Of a stretch of 64,000 nucleotides of DNA, positions 1 through 10,442 are shown piece after piece (positions within the stretch are counted from its first letter, which is position 1; each line of letters begins with the position of its first letter). The translations under genes were made by a program, and so were the position numbers. The notes beneath the pieces are model-generated. The model made no database searches. It saw nothing but the letters and a program-made list of their open reading frames with translations, and was not told the DNA's origin. This DNA comes from Psychrobacter sp. JCM 18901 (GTDB taxonomy: Bacteria > Pseudomonadota > Gammaproteobacteria > Pseudomonadales > Moraxellaceae): positions 1 to 64,000 of the forward strand of contig NZ_BAWH01000016.1 in the NCBI RefSeq assembly GCF_000586435.1, given 5' to 3'.

Positions 1-291
1 CATGATGGCTTCGTTTTATTTCAACCTAAATCGAATAAGATAATGCCTGAAATACTCTACTATATCCTATGGTTTTCTGAAGAATACTTTGTTTCAAAAC
101 GTCAAGTGGGAACACAAGGAAACCTCAATACAACAATAGTCGGAAATACGAAAATCCCTTTAGTTCCATTAAGTAATCAGGAAAACCTATTGAATCTGAT
201 AAATAAATTAGAGAAATCAATATCTGATAGTCAAGAGAGTTTTAATAAGTCTAAGGAACTCGAAAACTCTATTCTAAACAAGGTCTTTTAA
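1..291 (+). CDS. hsdS: Type I restriction specificity subunit HsdS, C-terminal end (partial)
   Basis: The frame is open from the first base, so the gene begins upstream of the window. The visible ~96 residues show the end of a target-recognition domain with the motif IPLVPLSNQENL followed by a Leu/Lys/Glu-rich helix, the usual pattern of the conserved coiled-coil spacer at the end of HsdS. HsdS gives sequence specificity to the HsdM/HsdR complex. The stop codon is directly followed by the hsdR start codon, so the two are co-transcribed. hsdM should lie to the left, outside the window. Confidence 0.75.
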   Translation, partial: HDGFVLFQPKSNKIMPEILYYILWFSEEYFVSKRQVGTQGNLNTTIVGNTKIPLVPLSNQENLLNLINKLEKSISDSQESFNKSKELENSILNKVF

Positions 292-3272
292 ATGTCCTTC
301 ACCGAATTAAATAGCGTCGAACACTACATCATCAATCAAATGAGTGGCGTTAACTTAAACGTGTCTCAAGCAAACAACCAGATTAGCGAGCCTCGCAGTC
401 AGTATGGTACCCAGTGGCAGTTCCAATCCGCAGAACAGCTTGGTCGTAGTGTCAATGAAGTGTTGGTTGAACCGCAAGTTAAAGCAGCTCTATTACGCCT
501 AAACCCTGAGATTCAAGCTAATCCTGCATTGGCTGATGAAGTCATTCATGCTTTACGCGCTATCCTAATTTCGGTGAACCAGGTTGGTTTGGTCAAAGCT
601 AACGAAGAGTTTTTCCAGTGGCTAACGGGCGAAAAAAACCATGCCTTTTGGTGAGAATAATCACCATGTGTCTATTCGTCTAATCGACTTTGAAAATCTT
701 GATAATAACCAGTACGTCATTACTAATCAGTTTCGTATTCATTATAGAGAAACCAAAATACCCGATATCGTGATGATGATAAACGGTATCCCCGTCGTCG
801 TTGGTGAAGCCAAAACCCCTATTCGCCCCTCTGTTAGCTGGCTAGACGGTGCGCACGAAATACATAATATTTATGAAAACGCTGTGCCACAGTTATTTGT
901 GCCTAATATTCTGTCGTTTGCTACCGAGGGCAAAGAGTTCTTTTATGGCTCTGTACGCTGTCCATTAGAATTTTGGGCACCTTGGCGTCTAAGTAACGAT
1001 GACGATGCTATCGCCAGAAGCTTTGGTTTAGGTGGAGTCGGTAAAGAGCTAAAAGATTTACTAAATCCTACACGCCTGCTCGATATCATGCGTAACTTCT
1101 CACTGTTCAGCAGTAATAAGAAAAAAACAGCGCATGAAGATAATACCGCGTTTTCAGCAGTATGAAGGTGCTAATAAAATCGTTGAGCGCGTCGTTGAAG
1201 GTAAGATCAAAAAGGGCTTAATCTGGCACTTCCAAGGCTCAGGTAAATCTTTATTGATGGTGTTTGCCGCACAAAAATTGCGCCGTGAAGCAAAGCTAAA
1301 AAGCCCAACCGTTATTGTGCTGGTAGATAGAACCGACTTAGATACTCAGATAAGCGGCATCTTTAATGCGGCGGATATTGCTAACGTAGAAAGCACTGAA
1401 AGCATTAGAGAATTACAGCAAATGCTTGAGCGTGATACCCGTAAGATAATCGTTTCTACTATTCATAAATTCCGTGACGCCAAGCCTAATATGAATACCC
1501 GCGATAACATTATCGTACTGGTAGATGAGGCCCACCGTACACAGGAGGGCGACTTAGGCCGTCAAATGCGCGCGGCCCTACCTAACGCATTTCTCTTTGG
1601 CTTAACAGGTACGCCTGTCAATAAAGCGGATAAGAATACGTTTTGGGCATTCGGTGCCGAGGAAGACCAAGGCGGCTATATGAGTCGCTATACCTTCCAT
1701 GACTCCATTCGTGATGAAGCCACTCTACCCTTACATTTTGAGCCACGCTTAGTTGATGTTCATATTGATAAAGAATCGCTTGATAAAGCCTTCGCTGACT
1801 TTAAAGAAAGCCAGGCCCTAAGTGATGAAGACGCCGATGCCTTAAATAAAAAGTCAGCCAAAATGGCAGCCTTTTTAAAGTCGCCTGAGCGTATTGAGAA
1901 AATAGCTGAAGATATTGCTATCCACTTTATGGAGAAAGTAGAGCCTCATGGCTTTAAAGCAATGATAGTCACGCCAGATCGTCATGCTTGTGTACTATAT
2001 AAAGAAGCATTGGATGAGCACTTCCCTGAAGCGGCCAGTAAAGTGGTTATCTCCACTACCGCTAATGATGATTATGAGTTTAAAAAGAAATGGGGTATCG
2101 ACAAGAGCCAACAAGAAAAAGTTGTTGATGAGTTTAATGATGCTAGCTCAGAGCTTAAATTTATTATCGTTACTGCTAAGCTTTTAACAGGTTTTGATGC
2201 TCCTATTTGTCAGACCATGTACTTAGATAAGTCCATGAAAGACCATACCTTGCTGCAAGCAATTTGCCGAACCAACCGTTTGTATCCAGGCAAGACCTTT
2301 GGCTGTATTGTTGATTACTTTGGTGTATTTGATGATGCAGCAAAAGCGCTTGAGTTCGATGAGTTAGGTGCTCAGCAAATCATTACTAACCTATCAGAGC
2401 TACGCGAACAGCTACCACAAGCCATGTCAAATGCTTTGTCGCACTTTGAAGGCGTAGATAGAACTTTGCAGGGCTTTGAAGGCTTAGAAGCAGCACAGAA
2501 CGCTATAGCCACTAATGAAAAGAAAGATGCTTTCGCATTGGACTTTAAGTTTCTATTTAAGCTTTGGGAGTCATTATCACCGGACTCAGTGTTGAATGAA
2601 TATAACCAAGACTATAAATGGCTGGCTCAGGTTTATGAATCGGTTAAGCCTGCTTCCGACAGTACCGGGAAACTGCTTTGGTTGACGCTGGGTGCACAAA
2701 CTACCAAATTGATTCATGACAACGTGCATGTGGGCAGCGTGCATGTATTAGATGAATTTGTTATGGACGCAGATATCATCGAGGACATCTTTAATAATCC
2801 TAGTCCAAAAAAAGTAAAGCAACTAGAAAAAGCTTTAATTGAGCGCTTCAAAGGAGCCGGAGATCTGCCTACATTTAAGTCTCTGAGTGAACGACTTGAA
2901 GCTTTACGTGATAAAGCTGAGAAAGGATTAGTAGCTTCAATTGATTTTGTAAAAGAGCTTTGTAAGATCGCCAAAGAAACAGTACAAGCAGAGAAAGAGC
3001 TAGAAATCGATGTTCAAGAGAAATCACCTACAGCGGCTTTGTCTGAATTATTTTTAGAGCTAAAAACGGATCAAACACCGGCGGTGGTCGAGCGCATTGT
3101 GGCTGATATCGATGCCATTGTAAGAATCGTTCGCTTTCCTGGCTGGCAAACTACTAGCGCCGGCGAGCGTGAAGTACAAAAATCTCTGCGTAAAGCACTT
3201 TTGAAGTACAAGCTACATAAGGATCAGGAGCTATTCGATCGGGCTTATGCTTATATCAAAGAGTATTATTAA
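292..3272 (+). CDS. hsdR: Type I restriction endonuclease subunit HsdR (two frame breaks)
   Basis: This is the motor and nuclease subunit of a type I restriction enzyme, about 992 residues once two frame breaks are repaired. The N-terminal HSDR_N nuclease domain carries IPDIVMMINGIPVVVGEAK, a PD-ExK type site. The SF2 helicase part shows FQGSGKS (Walker A), VDEAH (motif II), LTGTPV (motif III) and QAICRTNR (motif VI). The start abuts the hsdS stop. The breaks sit in A7 runs at 632-638 and 1121-1127, and in both cases A6 restores the frame perfectly. These are probably consensus errors, but real inactivation cannot be excluded from the sequence alone. Confidence 0.88.
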
Positions 3273-3375
3273 TTTTTTGAATGTAAGACACGGTCGTATG
3301 TTACAAAACTGATCATATATAAGCTAGAATATTTGATTTATGATGAATCTCTCAAAGAAAACTAACAGGTGATTT

Positions 3376-3883
3376 ATGTTCAAAGATATTTGGAATAATT
3401 TTTTTCCTAAAACCTCTAAGTACGAAGTTGAGTCAAAGCTTGTCGATGTGTTCGATACAGATTTACAAATGGTCATTACCGCATACTTTAAATTTGACAC
3501 AAAAAATCTAGGTGATTTAACTGAAGAAGAAAAAAATTTATTCATCTATCCAACAGTCTTTGTATTCTATAAGAGAATATGGGTATCTGATAAGTTGGAC
3601 AAGAGATCCAAGACTGAAGATAATCAGTAGAGGTGAACCAAACTTAGAAGGCATAAGTGAAGTTCATTTTGAGCTAACAACAAGCTTTTATGCTAGCTAC
3701 ATTGCTAGAGACGAATACGAAGCAATCGAAAAAGCTAAAGTGCATTTTAAAAATGAAACAAGAATTCCTGGTTATTTAGAGGATGTACAAGCTTTAGCAA
3801 TAGAGACTGTAGCTGATGTCAAGATCACTGGTAGAAAGCAAATAAGAGTTTTCAAAGGTGAAATAGGTTTTGACTTTAATTAA
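3376..3883 (+). CDS. Hypothetical protein downstream of hsdR (one frame break)
   Basis: This is a protein of about 168 residues that I do not recognise. It begins MFKDIWNNFFPKTSKYEVES and ends GEIGFDFN. It appears as two overlapping reading frames because of an A7 run at 3530-3536; with A6 the two halves join through EEEKIYSSIQQSLYSIREYG. There is no signal peptide or membrane segment, and the composition is mixed alpha/beta and acidic. It is AT-rich like the restriction genes, lies about 100 bp after hsdR on the same strand, and ends just before the proposed island boundary, so it is probably cargo of the same element. Confidence 0.55.
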
Positions 3884-4025
3884 TAGCTATCGATATTGTT
3901 TTATTAGCAATTCTGCATAATTAAATGACTAATGTAGTATAAGTGACTTTTGTATAATGCGGTATATTTTTATTTAATAAATCTCAAACATATACACAAT
4001 AAGAAATACAGACCTTATTTTACCT

Positions 4026-4041
4026 CCTGCCGTTCCGACCA
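4026..4041 (+). repeat. tRNA-Pro-like 3' end fragment, putative att site
   Basis: The 16 bases CCTGCCGTTCCGACCA read as the 3' part of a tRNA: a 5-base T-stem strand (CCTGC), a 7-base acceptor strand (CGTTCCG), discriminator A and CCA. Proline tRNAs of this group typically have an acceptor strand pairing CGGAACG with CGTTCCG; this is recalled, not searched. No T-loop or rest of a tRNA lies upstream, so it is only a fragment. A terminator follows 20 bases later, as after a real tRNA gene. This is what the distal attachment site of an island integrated into tRNA-Pro looks like. Confidence 0.42.
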
Positions 4042-4060
4042 AACATAGCAGTAATAGAGA

Positions 4061-4096
4061 AAAGCCAATCATTGTTTTCAATGGTTGGCTTTTTTT
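4061..4096 (+). terminator. Rho-independent terminator after the tRNA-like fragment
   Basis: An inverted repeat AAAGCCAATCATTG / CAATGGTTGGCTTT with a TTTT loop and one mismatch is followed by a run of T. It ends transcription from the left and resembles a native tRNA terminator. Confidence 0.8.
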
Positions 4097-4256
4097 GTGC
4101 TAAATTTGGCTGGTAATTGTATGATGTTTTGATTGAGCAAATAATAATAAAAATCTTGCAAGGCATGATAAACAATCGAAAGCCAGTCGTTCATATAGCT
4201 TTAGGCTAGCTTGTCTTATATCTACTTTGATTTAATAGTGTGTAGAGGTGTGTGCT

Positions 4257-5181
4257 GTGGGTATTATTTACGAAATGATGCGTAAAATGGAAGAAAGTGA
4301 AAAAGAAGTCTTTGATGATAATGAGCACGAAAGCTACGTTCTATTTTACGAGTTCATAATTATTATTGCTTTATATGGAGATGATAGCGAAAAAAATGGT
4401 TGCTAACTACCTTATAGGCGATGATGATTTTTTGAAGCTAGATTACTATATTTACGACTCCTTTTTTTCGAAAGTAGCAAATCCTAAAATACCGTATAAC
4501 AAAGATGGAAGTTTCTCTTTACATGAGATCCCAAACTTAGACGAGCTAATTAGTAAATATGGATTTCATAAGCAAAAATATGATGACTGTGGCAATGAAG
4601 AGCAATATCCAACAGAATTTTTTTTAGAGCAAGTTTTAGATGACCATGTAGAAAACATCTTCGATAACAAATATTGGAAAATTGAAGATGTCCTATCATT
4701 AGATTGTATATCCAAAATAGGGTTAGATTTTAATGCTTTTGAAGAATGCTACGAAGCATTAAATAGCTCTTCTAGTGCTACACTTCGCTATATTAGAGAA
4801 AGAAAGGAATTTAAAGAGAGATTAGCAGCAGAACAAAAAAAAGCTTCTAGAAGTCAAAGTATTGATCCTAATATGCATGATATTGCTATTGATCAGTTAG
4901 CAAAAAAAGATGATGAGATCAAAGATTTAATCAGTAAAGTGGGGCTGTTAGAGCAAAAACCCATATCACTTAATGATAAACCCATGCACCCTAGAACTGC
5001 TAATAATGCTAGCAAAATAATAGCAGCTCTTGCTAGTGAACTTTTACATATGGACTTAACACAGCCATTTGCTAATGACAGTAATGGGAAAATAATGGCG
5101 GCCATTGAGAAACAAGGTAATACAGTTAGTAAAGATGTTATTGCAGATTGGTTAAAACTTGCCCATGAAAACACTATTTAA
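4257..5181 (+). CDS. Hypothetical protein, ~307 aa (one frame break)
   Basis: I do not recognise this family. The best start is GTG at 4257 with AGAGGTG six bases upstream, giving MGIIYEMMRKMEESEKEVFD. The frame breaks in an A7 run at 4390-4396; with A6 it continues as EKMVANYLIGDDD. The second half has a charged helix (DQLAKKDDEIKDLISKVGLL) and an all-helical C-terminus with TANNASKIIAALASELLHMD and IEKQGNTVSKDVIADWL. The C-terminus resembles short terminal domains found in many small accessory proteins of Proteobacteria. It is AT-rich and lies just outside the proposed att site. No function is assigned. Confidence 0.55.
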
Positions 5182-5192
5182 TTCTAACTAGC

Positions 5193-5225
5193 TTCTAATT
5201 AGAAGGCCTGTTTTTCTAATTAGAA
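5193..5225. repeat. Twin 12-bp palindromes, TTCTAATTAGAA twice
   Basis: The perfect palindrome TTCTAATTAGAA occurs at 5193-5204 and again at 5214-5225, so the centres are 21 bp apart, two DNA helical turns. It could be a cooperative operator, or, because the copies also pair with each other, a weak terminator for the upstream gene. Confidence 0.5.
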
Positions 5226-5302
5226 CTATCGGACAACCTTACTCCATAAACTAGCAACCATAAGCCGTACAATCAAGTTACGGCAAATATGGAGCTAGAT
5301 AC

Positions 5303-5470
5303 ATGAAACAGAGAAATCATATCCCAACTAAGCCAAAACAGAAGCCATCTCAATATCAGCCTAAATGGCAGCTCTCTCTACTTAAAGCGGTAGTTAGCAT
5401 CCTATTACCCTACCTGCTATCACCGCCTGATATCAGTATTCATATCCATCACATTAATATCATATTTTAG
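5303..5470 (+). CDS. Small basic protein with a hydrophobic segment (55 aa)
   Basis: A short open frame begins MKQRNHIPTKPKQKPSQYQP and ends HHINIIF. It has a Lys/Gln/Pro-rich basic N-terminus (about residues 1-22) followed by a hydrophobic stretch LLKAVVSILLPYLL that could lie in the membrane. GGAG lies about 10 bases before the ATG. It stands alone between two hypothetical genes. The organisation (basic tail, one helix) would fit a small inner-membrane protein, but nothing else supports it and it could be a chance frame. Confidence 0.35.
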   Translation: MKQRNHIPTKPKQKPSQYQPKWQLSLLKAVVSILLPYLLSPPDISIHIHHINIIF

Positions 5471-5572
5471 CGCCAAAAAGCTTAGCACTACCTTAGCTGA
5501 TACTTGTCATCTATAGACTTTTATAGAGCGAGCCGTTAGGGTAAATTCTACACCTTCACACTGGTTTATCCT

Positions 5573-6552
5573 ATGTCCGATCTTGTCAATCAGCCCACAC
5601 CTAATCGCCTCATAGTTAACTCACCTTGGGAACGTTACCGCCGACCCTATGTGCGCGATTTGGCTTATGTGTTGGCATGTCCCAATGTTTTGACACAATG
5701 GCTAGACTTTGCGCCGCATCAGAGTACACATACGGTTGCCGTGCATAGCGCACAATTTTGGCAGACACAGTTTGAGGCATATGAGCAACGATTAACAGAG
5801 CTAGATACCACTGCCGCCTATCAAGAGCTGACTCGCTATTTACTCAAACGCCCTAGCCCCAATCGACTGGGGTTTCATTTTGAAGGCTTACTGTCATTTT
5901 GGTTAGAGGATGGATTTGTGCGCAAGCTGCATCCGTATGAGACACTGGCTAGCAATGTGCAGCTCTATAATGGTAAGCAGACAACTGGCGAGCTTGATTT
6001 GATCTTGTATAACCATGCAGAACAGCTGGTTGAGCATTGGGAGCTAGCCATTAAGTTTTTTTTATGGGATCAGCACCTTTTGAACCTGTGAACTGGGTTG
6101 GGATTAACTCCAATGATAATCTACAGCGCAAAATGACACATATGCAAACCAAGCAGTTTCGAGCCGTGTGGGTAGATACGGAAAATCATGGACAGGTAAA
6201 AATTGATAAGCGTTATGGCGTGATCAAAGGGCGATTCTTTTTACCGATTAATACAACTGATTGCGGCGATTATGATTGGCCATATTGGCTAACGCCGAGC
6301 TTTCCGATACATGAGTGGTGTGATAAAAGAGACATGGCAAGTCTTGCAACGATTGACACTAAAGCTTTGCGAGCCGCGCATTATATTGAGTGGTTCACCA
6401 AGCGCGACTTTTATGATGGGCGAACTGCTCATGATGGTCACCAGCAGCCGGTAGTTTGGTCAGATAGCGAGCTACCTAAGACAGGTTTATATTTTGAAGG
6501 TAACCGACCAATCGTTATTTACCCCAGACAGTCAGACCAAATCGATGAATAA
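5573..6552 (+). CDS. DUF1853 family protein (one frame break)
   Basis: The gene encodes about 326 residues of the DUF1853 family, soluble proteins of unknown role. Family-like features are the N-terminal RDLAYVLACPNVL, the central NRLGFHFEGLLSFWLED and TGELDLILYNHAEQLVEHWELAIKFF, then VNWVGINSNDNLQRKM. The E-D/E-L-E pattern in the middle is reminiscent of a nuclease-like fold, but this is only an impression. The frame breaks in T8 at 6056-6063; T6 gives KFFMGSAPFEP and matches the family layout (T9 is also in frame). It is convergent with the DUF2726 gene. Confidence 0.7.
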
Positions 6553-6633
6553 ATTTAGCTAACCTAAACTTTTAAGATGAAACTGCTTAGATAATGTTTT
6601 AGCCTTAACAATCGGACAGCTTTCACAGAATGC

Positions 6634-7166
6634 TTAATAGCTCTCAATCACTTGCATTAGCTCATATCTAAGCATATCGGCACTCGGCATACGCTCAGCA
6701 TGGAAGCGCACCATCGCAATACCTGCACTGGCAAGCGCTTTGTCTTTCTTGTCATCCGCTTTTTGACGGGCTTTGCTACTATGCGTCCAGTCATCAAGCT
6801 CGATAGCCACCAATGTGGTCTGAGCATCGACATCCACAATCACATAGTCAACGCTCTGACGGCAAATACGATTGAACCAAAAGCTACGCTCTGATGTCTC
6901 ACTACTATTGGCTTCAATGATCCGTGACAGCTGTACTTGGACAAATATGTGATACTCCGGCAGCGCATTTTTTTAACTTATTAAAAAAATATCACTTCCG
7001 TATCGGTCATGATTGGCATCGGCGCAAATGGCCAGATCGCTAGCTCATCACCGCGCACAGGTTTTGGATCAGGCTCGACGACAGGGCGTTTTGCTAATAG
7101 CTTCGGTAACGTAATCAGCCCCAAAAACCCAACGGCCAATATTAAAAATATAACACCAAACGACAT
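6634..7166 (-). CDS. DUF2726 domain membrane-anchored protein (two frame breaks)
   Basis: The reconstructed protein of about 176 residues has an N-terminal membrane helix (VIFLILAVGFLGLITL), a short linker and a DUF2726 domain. The key segments are LSRIIEANSS, the segment ending DYVIVDVD, LVAIELDDWTHSSKARQKAD and LASAGIAMVRFHAERMP. The domain has the look of PD-(D/E)xK-related nucleases, and its role is unknown. Frame breaks are at A7 6983-6989 and T7 6968-6974; reducing each to six restores one continuous frame. It is the last gene of the minus-strand block and convergent with the DUF1853 gene. Confidence 0.7.
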
Positions 7167-7340
7167 GGTTCTACCTTATACAATATGAGAGTGATGGGCT
7201 AATTGTCATTATTAATAGCAATGAATAATGAGCCAACCACGACAAGGCAACCTATATAGGCTGACAGGTTATACAAAAACGGATTATAAAAATGGCGCTC
7301 ATCTTAACTAAGGCTGCGCCAATCAGCAATCTATAAAACG

Positions 7341-7368
7341 AAAAACACGACAAATACTGTCGTGTTTT
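7341..7368 (-). terminator. Terminator of the SPOR-domain gene
   Basis: A perfect stem AAAACACGACA / TGTCGTGTTTT with a 5-base loop lies 50 bases beyond the stop of the minus-strand gene at 7418. The T-rich arms allow action on both strands. Confidence 0.75.
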
Positions 7369-7417
7369 CATATAAAGTAGATAAAAGCCGAATTGAGACC
7401 GTTAGAAACGCTATAGC

Positions 7418-8624
7418 TTAACGCCAGTAAAGCACCCAAGCGCTAGTCGTATTTACCTTAGGGTCACTATTGATTTTATCTTTTAGTGCCAATGCTGCGA
7501 CTTTGCCACGTTCAGGCCCAACCACGACACGAACTCCGCGGCTAGTCGCACTTGTCTTAACTTGATAACCTGCTGCTCGGAACTTCTTCGCTAACTCATC
7601 GGCTTTGGCTTGGTCATTTGCTAAAGCTACTTGCACCCCAAAGCTACCCTTAGCGTCTGTTTCTTTGACCTCTTTACGCGCTTCACTCAGTTTTTGCTGC
7701 GCTTCACGTTTTGCATCGGCAGATTTCTTCGCCAGCGCTTCTTCTTGTTGGCGCTTCTTCTCACGCGCTTGTTCAGCGGCAGCCGCTTCACGTTCTAGAC
7801 GTTGTACCTGTTTGCTCGATGGGATGGTGATGCTCTGACCCAGTTGTAGCGCTGCCGATGGTGATAGGTTGTTGGCTTGAGCCAATACTTCTACAGGCAT
7901 ATTGTATTGTCTTGCCAGTTTAATGAGTCCGTCACCTTTCTTAATCTGATATTCAGAAGGCGATTTTGGTGGCTCGTTTTTTTGCCGCTTCAGCTGCTTC
8001 TCTTTTTCTCTCAGCCGCTGCTTGGGCTTCCCCCTGCTTTTTTGCTTCGGCTAGTTTCTCTGCCTCCGCTTGTTTTTTGCTCTCGGCAAGTTTTTTTGGC
8101 GGCTGCTTGCTCTTTTATAGCAGCTTGCCTTTGGGCTTCTTGTTGCTCTTGAACCGCTTTTTGCTTCTCGGCTTCGCTAGACTTTGTAGTATCAGTAGCA
8201 GACTGACTCTCAGTACGAGGCTGAACGGTCAGATCTGTAGTAACATCTTTTGTAGACTCTGTACTGCTGGTGTCATCAATAGCTGGCGCACTATTATCAA
8301 CATATTGCTGGCTCTCAGCACGTGCCTTTGCCAACGCTTCTGCTTCAGCAACTTCCTGCTCTGTCAGAAACTCTTTTGCACGTTTTTCTTGCTCTGCAAC
8401 GCGGGCTGCACGTTCTTTTTGCTTTTGCGCAAGGATACGTTTTTCTGTTTCGATATCAGTTGTGAGCGGCTGCGGAGATTCTTGCTCCGAGCTTAGTTTG
8501 TCGACCATCGCTGACATCGGCTCCGGTTGATCGCTATCGCCAATCTGTTGCACCATGCGTATAGCATCACGCTACCGCCGATAATCATCCCAATGCCCAA
8601 TAAGGCTTGTCTCGAAAAGTTCAT
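7418..8624 (-). CDS. SPOR-domain cell-envelope protein with LysM motif (DedD/FtsN-like position; three frame breaks)
   Basis: The reconstructed protein (~400 residues) has one N-terminal membrane helix (ALLGIGMIIGGSVMLYA), a long Ala/Glu/Lys/Gln-rich coiled region, a LysM-like segment (YQIKKGDGLIKLARQYNMPV ... SITIP) and a C-terminal SPOR domain (GSFGVQVALANDQAKADELA to the end). SPOR domains bind denuded septal peptidoglycan. It sits directly after folC, the place of dedD in many gammaproteobacteria. Breaks are at T7 7977-7983, T7 8091-8097 and a lost C near 8556 (GCC read as GC). The start at 8624 is the only candidate before an upstream stop. Confidence 0.75.
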
Positions 8625-8882
8625 CCGTTTACGTCTCTTAGTTGGTAATAAGGTTGATTGAGCGGTGCAGCGACTATCTCAAAGCAGTATGTCCAATCGC
8701 TTTAATCATGATCTCTTACCGCCAGTTACTGTCAGTTAATGCCATCAGGGTTCAAAATTTATACCGCCCATCTTCTACTGGTCTGGCAAATCATTTTGAT
8801 TATAAAGCATATTTTTCATGCTGTCTGCTATCAGGCTATGACTAAGATTAACATTAAACAGGCACTACTTTAACTTAAATTA

Positions 8883-10256
8883 TCATACGCTAAGGGCACT
8901 TAACGCTTCCCCAATCGTATGAAACGAGCCACATACGACGATAAGGTCTTGCGGTTGGCTCGCCTCTATCACTGCATGGGTCGCTGTATGCAAACCATCA
9001 AACTCATATATATTGGTGCTATCAATATATTTGGCCAATACATCTTGCAGCTGCTCAGTAGTCGCGGCACGAGGGTAATCAATCTCAGCGACAAACCAAT
9101 CACTAACTGGTAAGCCTGCTTGAGTTAAGCGCTGCACCACTTTATCGATGTCTTTATCACCTAACATAGAAAATAGCATCTTTATCTTTGGTGTAGGGAT
9201 ATCCGCTGAGCTATCTTGATTATTTTGCTTGGCTACATGCTGCTGCCAAAATGGTAATAGCTGCGATAATAAGAACTCAACGCCTTGCTCATTATGCGCC
9301 ACATCAAACAACCAATGGCGGCTATGGTTCTCACGATAATCAAAACGTCCAGCCAGTTTGACAGTTTGTAGTGCTTGCTCAATGGCTTTGATACCGACAT
9401 CTAATGGACTTGCTAATACTGCTGATAGTGCATTGGCGGTGTTAGTCAACGATAACGCAGGACGTGGTAACTGCAAGGTAACCGCTGCATTACTATATTG
9501 CCAAGTCGTTGAATCAATATCGCGGTAGCTAAAATCTTGTCCAATCTGATAACAAGTTGCCTGCTGGGTATCGATGGCTTGTTGCACGCTGGATGGCATC
9601 TCAGTAGCACCGTAAATCAAAGGAATGCCTTTGCGCAAGATACCTGCTTTCTCGCGACCAATATCCTCGACATTATCACCCAACCAGTCAACGTGATCGA
9701 TACCGATATTGGTAATAACTGCCATGTCAGGATGAATAATATTGACCACATCTAGCCGTCCACCCAGTCCCACTTCTAATACCCACACGTCACAGTCTGC
9801 TTCAGCGAATATCAATAGTGCTGCTAGTGTAGTCATCTCAAAGAACGACAACGTCAAATCGCACTGTAAGCGTGCTGCCTCTACTTTGCTAAAAGCCCCA
9901 ATCAGCGTCTGGTCGCTGACCATCTCGCCATTGATACGTACACGCTCATTGAAAGCGCTAAGATGTGGCGACTGATATAGTGCCGTCTTATAACCTGCGG
10001 CTTTACACATTTCGGCAATGACAGCAGTTGTAGAGCCTTTACCATTAGTACCTGCCACAGTAAATACATAAGCGTCATCTTTAGCTGACTGCACCACGCC
10101 TAACGCTTCTGCAACAGGCAATACACGTGACAACCCCATATCGATTGCAGATACATGAATCTGCTGCATATAATCAAGCCATTCAGTTAGGCTAGCACTT
10201 TCATTAGGACTATGGGCATTAGGGCTGCGAAGGTCAGATGCTAAAAGGTCAGACAT
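8883..10256 (-). CDS. folC: Bifunctional dihydrofolate synthase / folylpolyglutamate synthase FolC
   Basis: FolC adds glutamate to dihydropteroate and then extends the gamma-glutamyl tail of folates in the cytoplasm. The protein has 457 residues, near the family's usual length, and shows the P-loop GTNGKGST, the Mur-ligase-like WVLEVGLGGRLDVVNI, the ITNIGIDHVDWLG segment, the GREKAGI loop, and LFSMLGDKD in the C-terminal domain. It lies about 190 bp downstream of accD on the same strand, the classical accD-folC arrangement. The frame is intact. Confidence 0.95.
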   Translation of the reverse strand: MSDLLASDLRSPNAHSPNESASLTEWLDYMQQIHVSAIDMGLSRVLPVAEALGVVQSAKDDAYVFTVAGTNGKGSTTAVIAEMCKAAGYKTALYQSPHLSAFNERVRINGEMVSDQTLIGAFSKVEAARLQCDLTLSFFEMTTLAALLIFAEADCDVWVLEVGLGGRLDVVNIIHPDMAVITNIGIDHVDWLGDNVEDIGREKAGILRKGIPLIYGATEMPSSVQQAIDTQQATCYQIGQDFSYRDIDSTTWQYSNAAVTLQLPRPALSLTNTANALSAVLASPLDVGIKAIEQALQTVKLAGRFDYRENHSRHWLFDVAHNEQGVEFLLSQLLPFWQQHVAKQNNQDSSADIPTPKIKMLFSMLGDKDIDKVVQRLTQAGLPVSDWFVAEIDYPRAATTEQLQDVLAKYIDSTNIYEFDGLHTATHAVIEASQPQDLIVVCGSFHTIGEALSALSV

Positions 10257-10442
10257 GGATAAAACCTATATAAAATTTAATAAGAAATAAAAATATATGT
10301 GTTGGCTAAAACCAAAAATAGCACTTACCGTGCAATGACGATAAATGCTATTAGGGGTCTTGCATATGTAGTAGATGTTAGCACGCAGCTAAGTCATTAT
10401 GCACTCAATAAATGATTCATTTACCTTATCGAGCATCTCATT

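Larger units (their letters stand above)
3884..4256. other. Intergenic stretch with island boundary signals
   Basis: There is no convincing gene in these 373 bases. The stretch is AT-rich and holds the tRNA-Pro-like 3' fragment (4026-4041) and a strong terminator (4061-4096), described separately. The last ~50 bases before 4257 contain AGAGGTG about six bases ahead of a GTG start codon. Confidence 0.5.

Noticed and set aside
7605..8530. Several plus-strand Ser/Ala/Cys-rich frames
   Set aside because: They are antisense shadows of the Ala/Lys/Glu-rich SPOR-domain protein.
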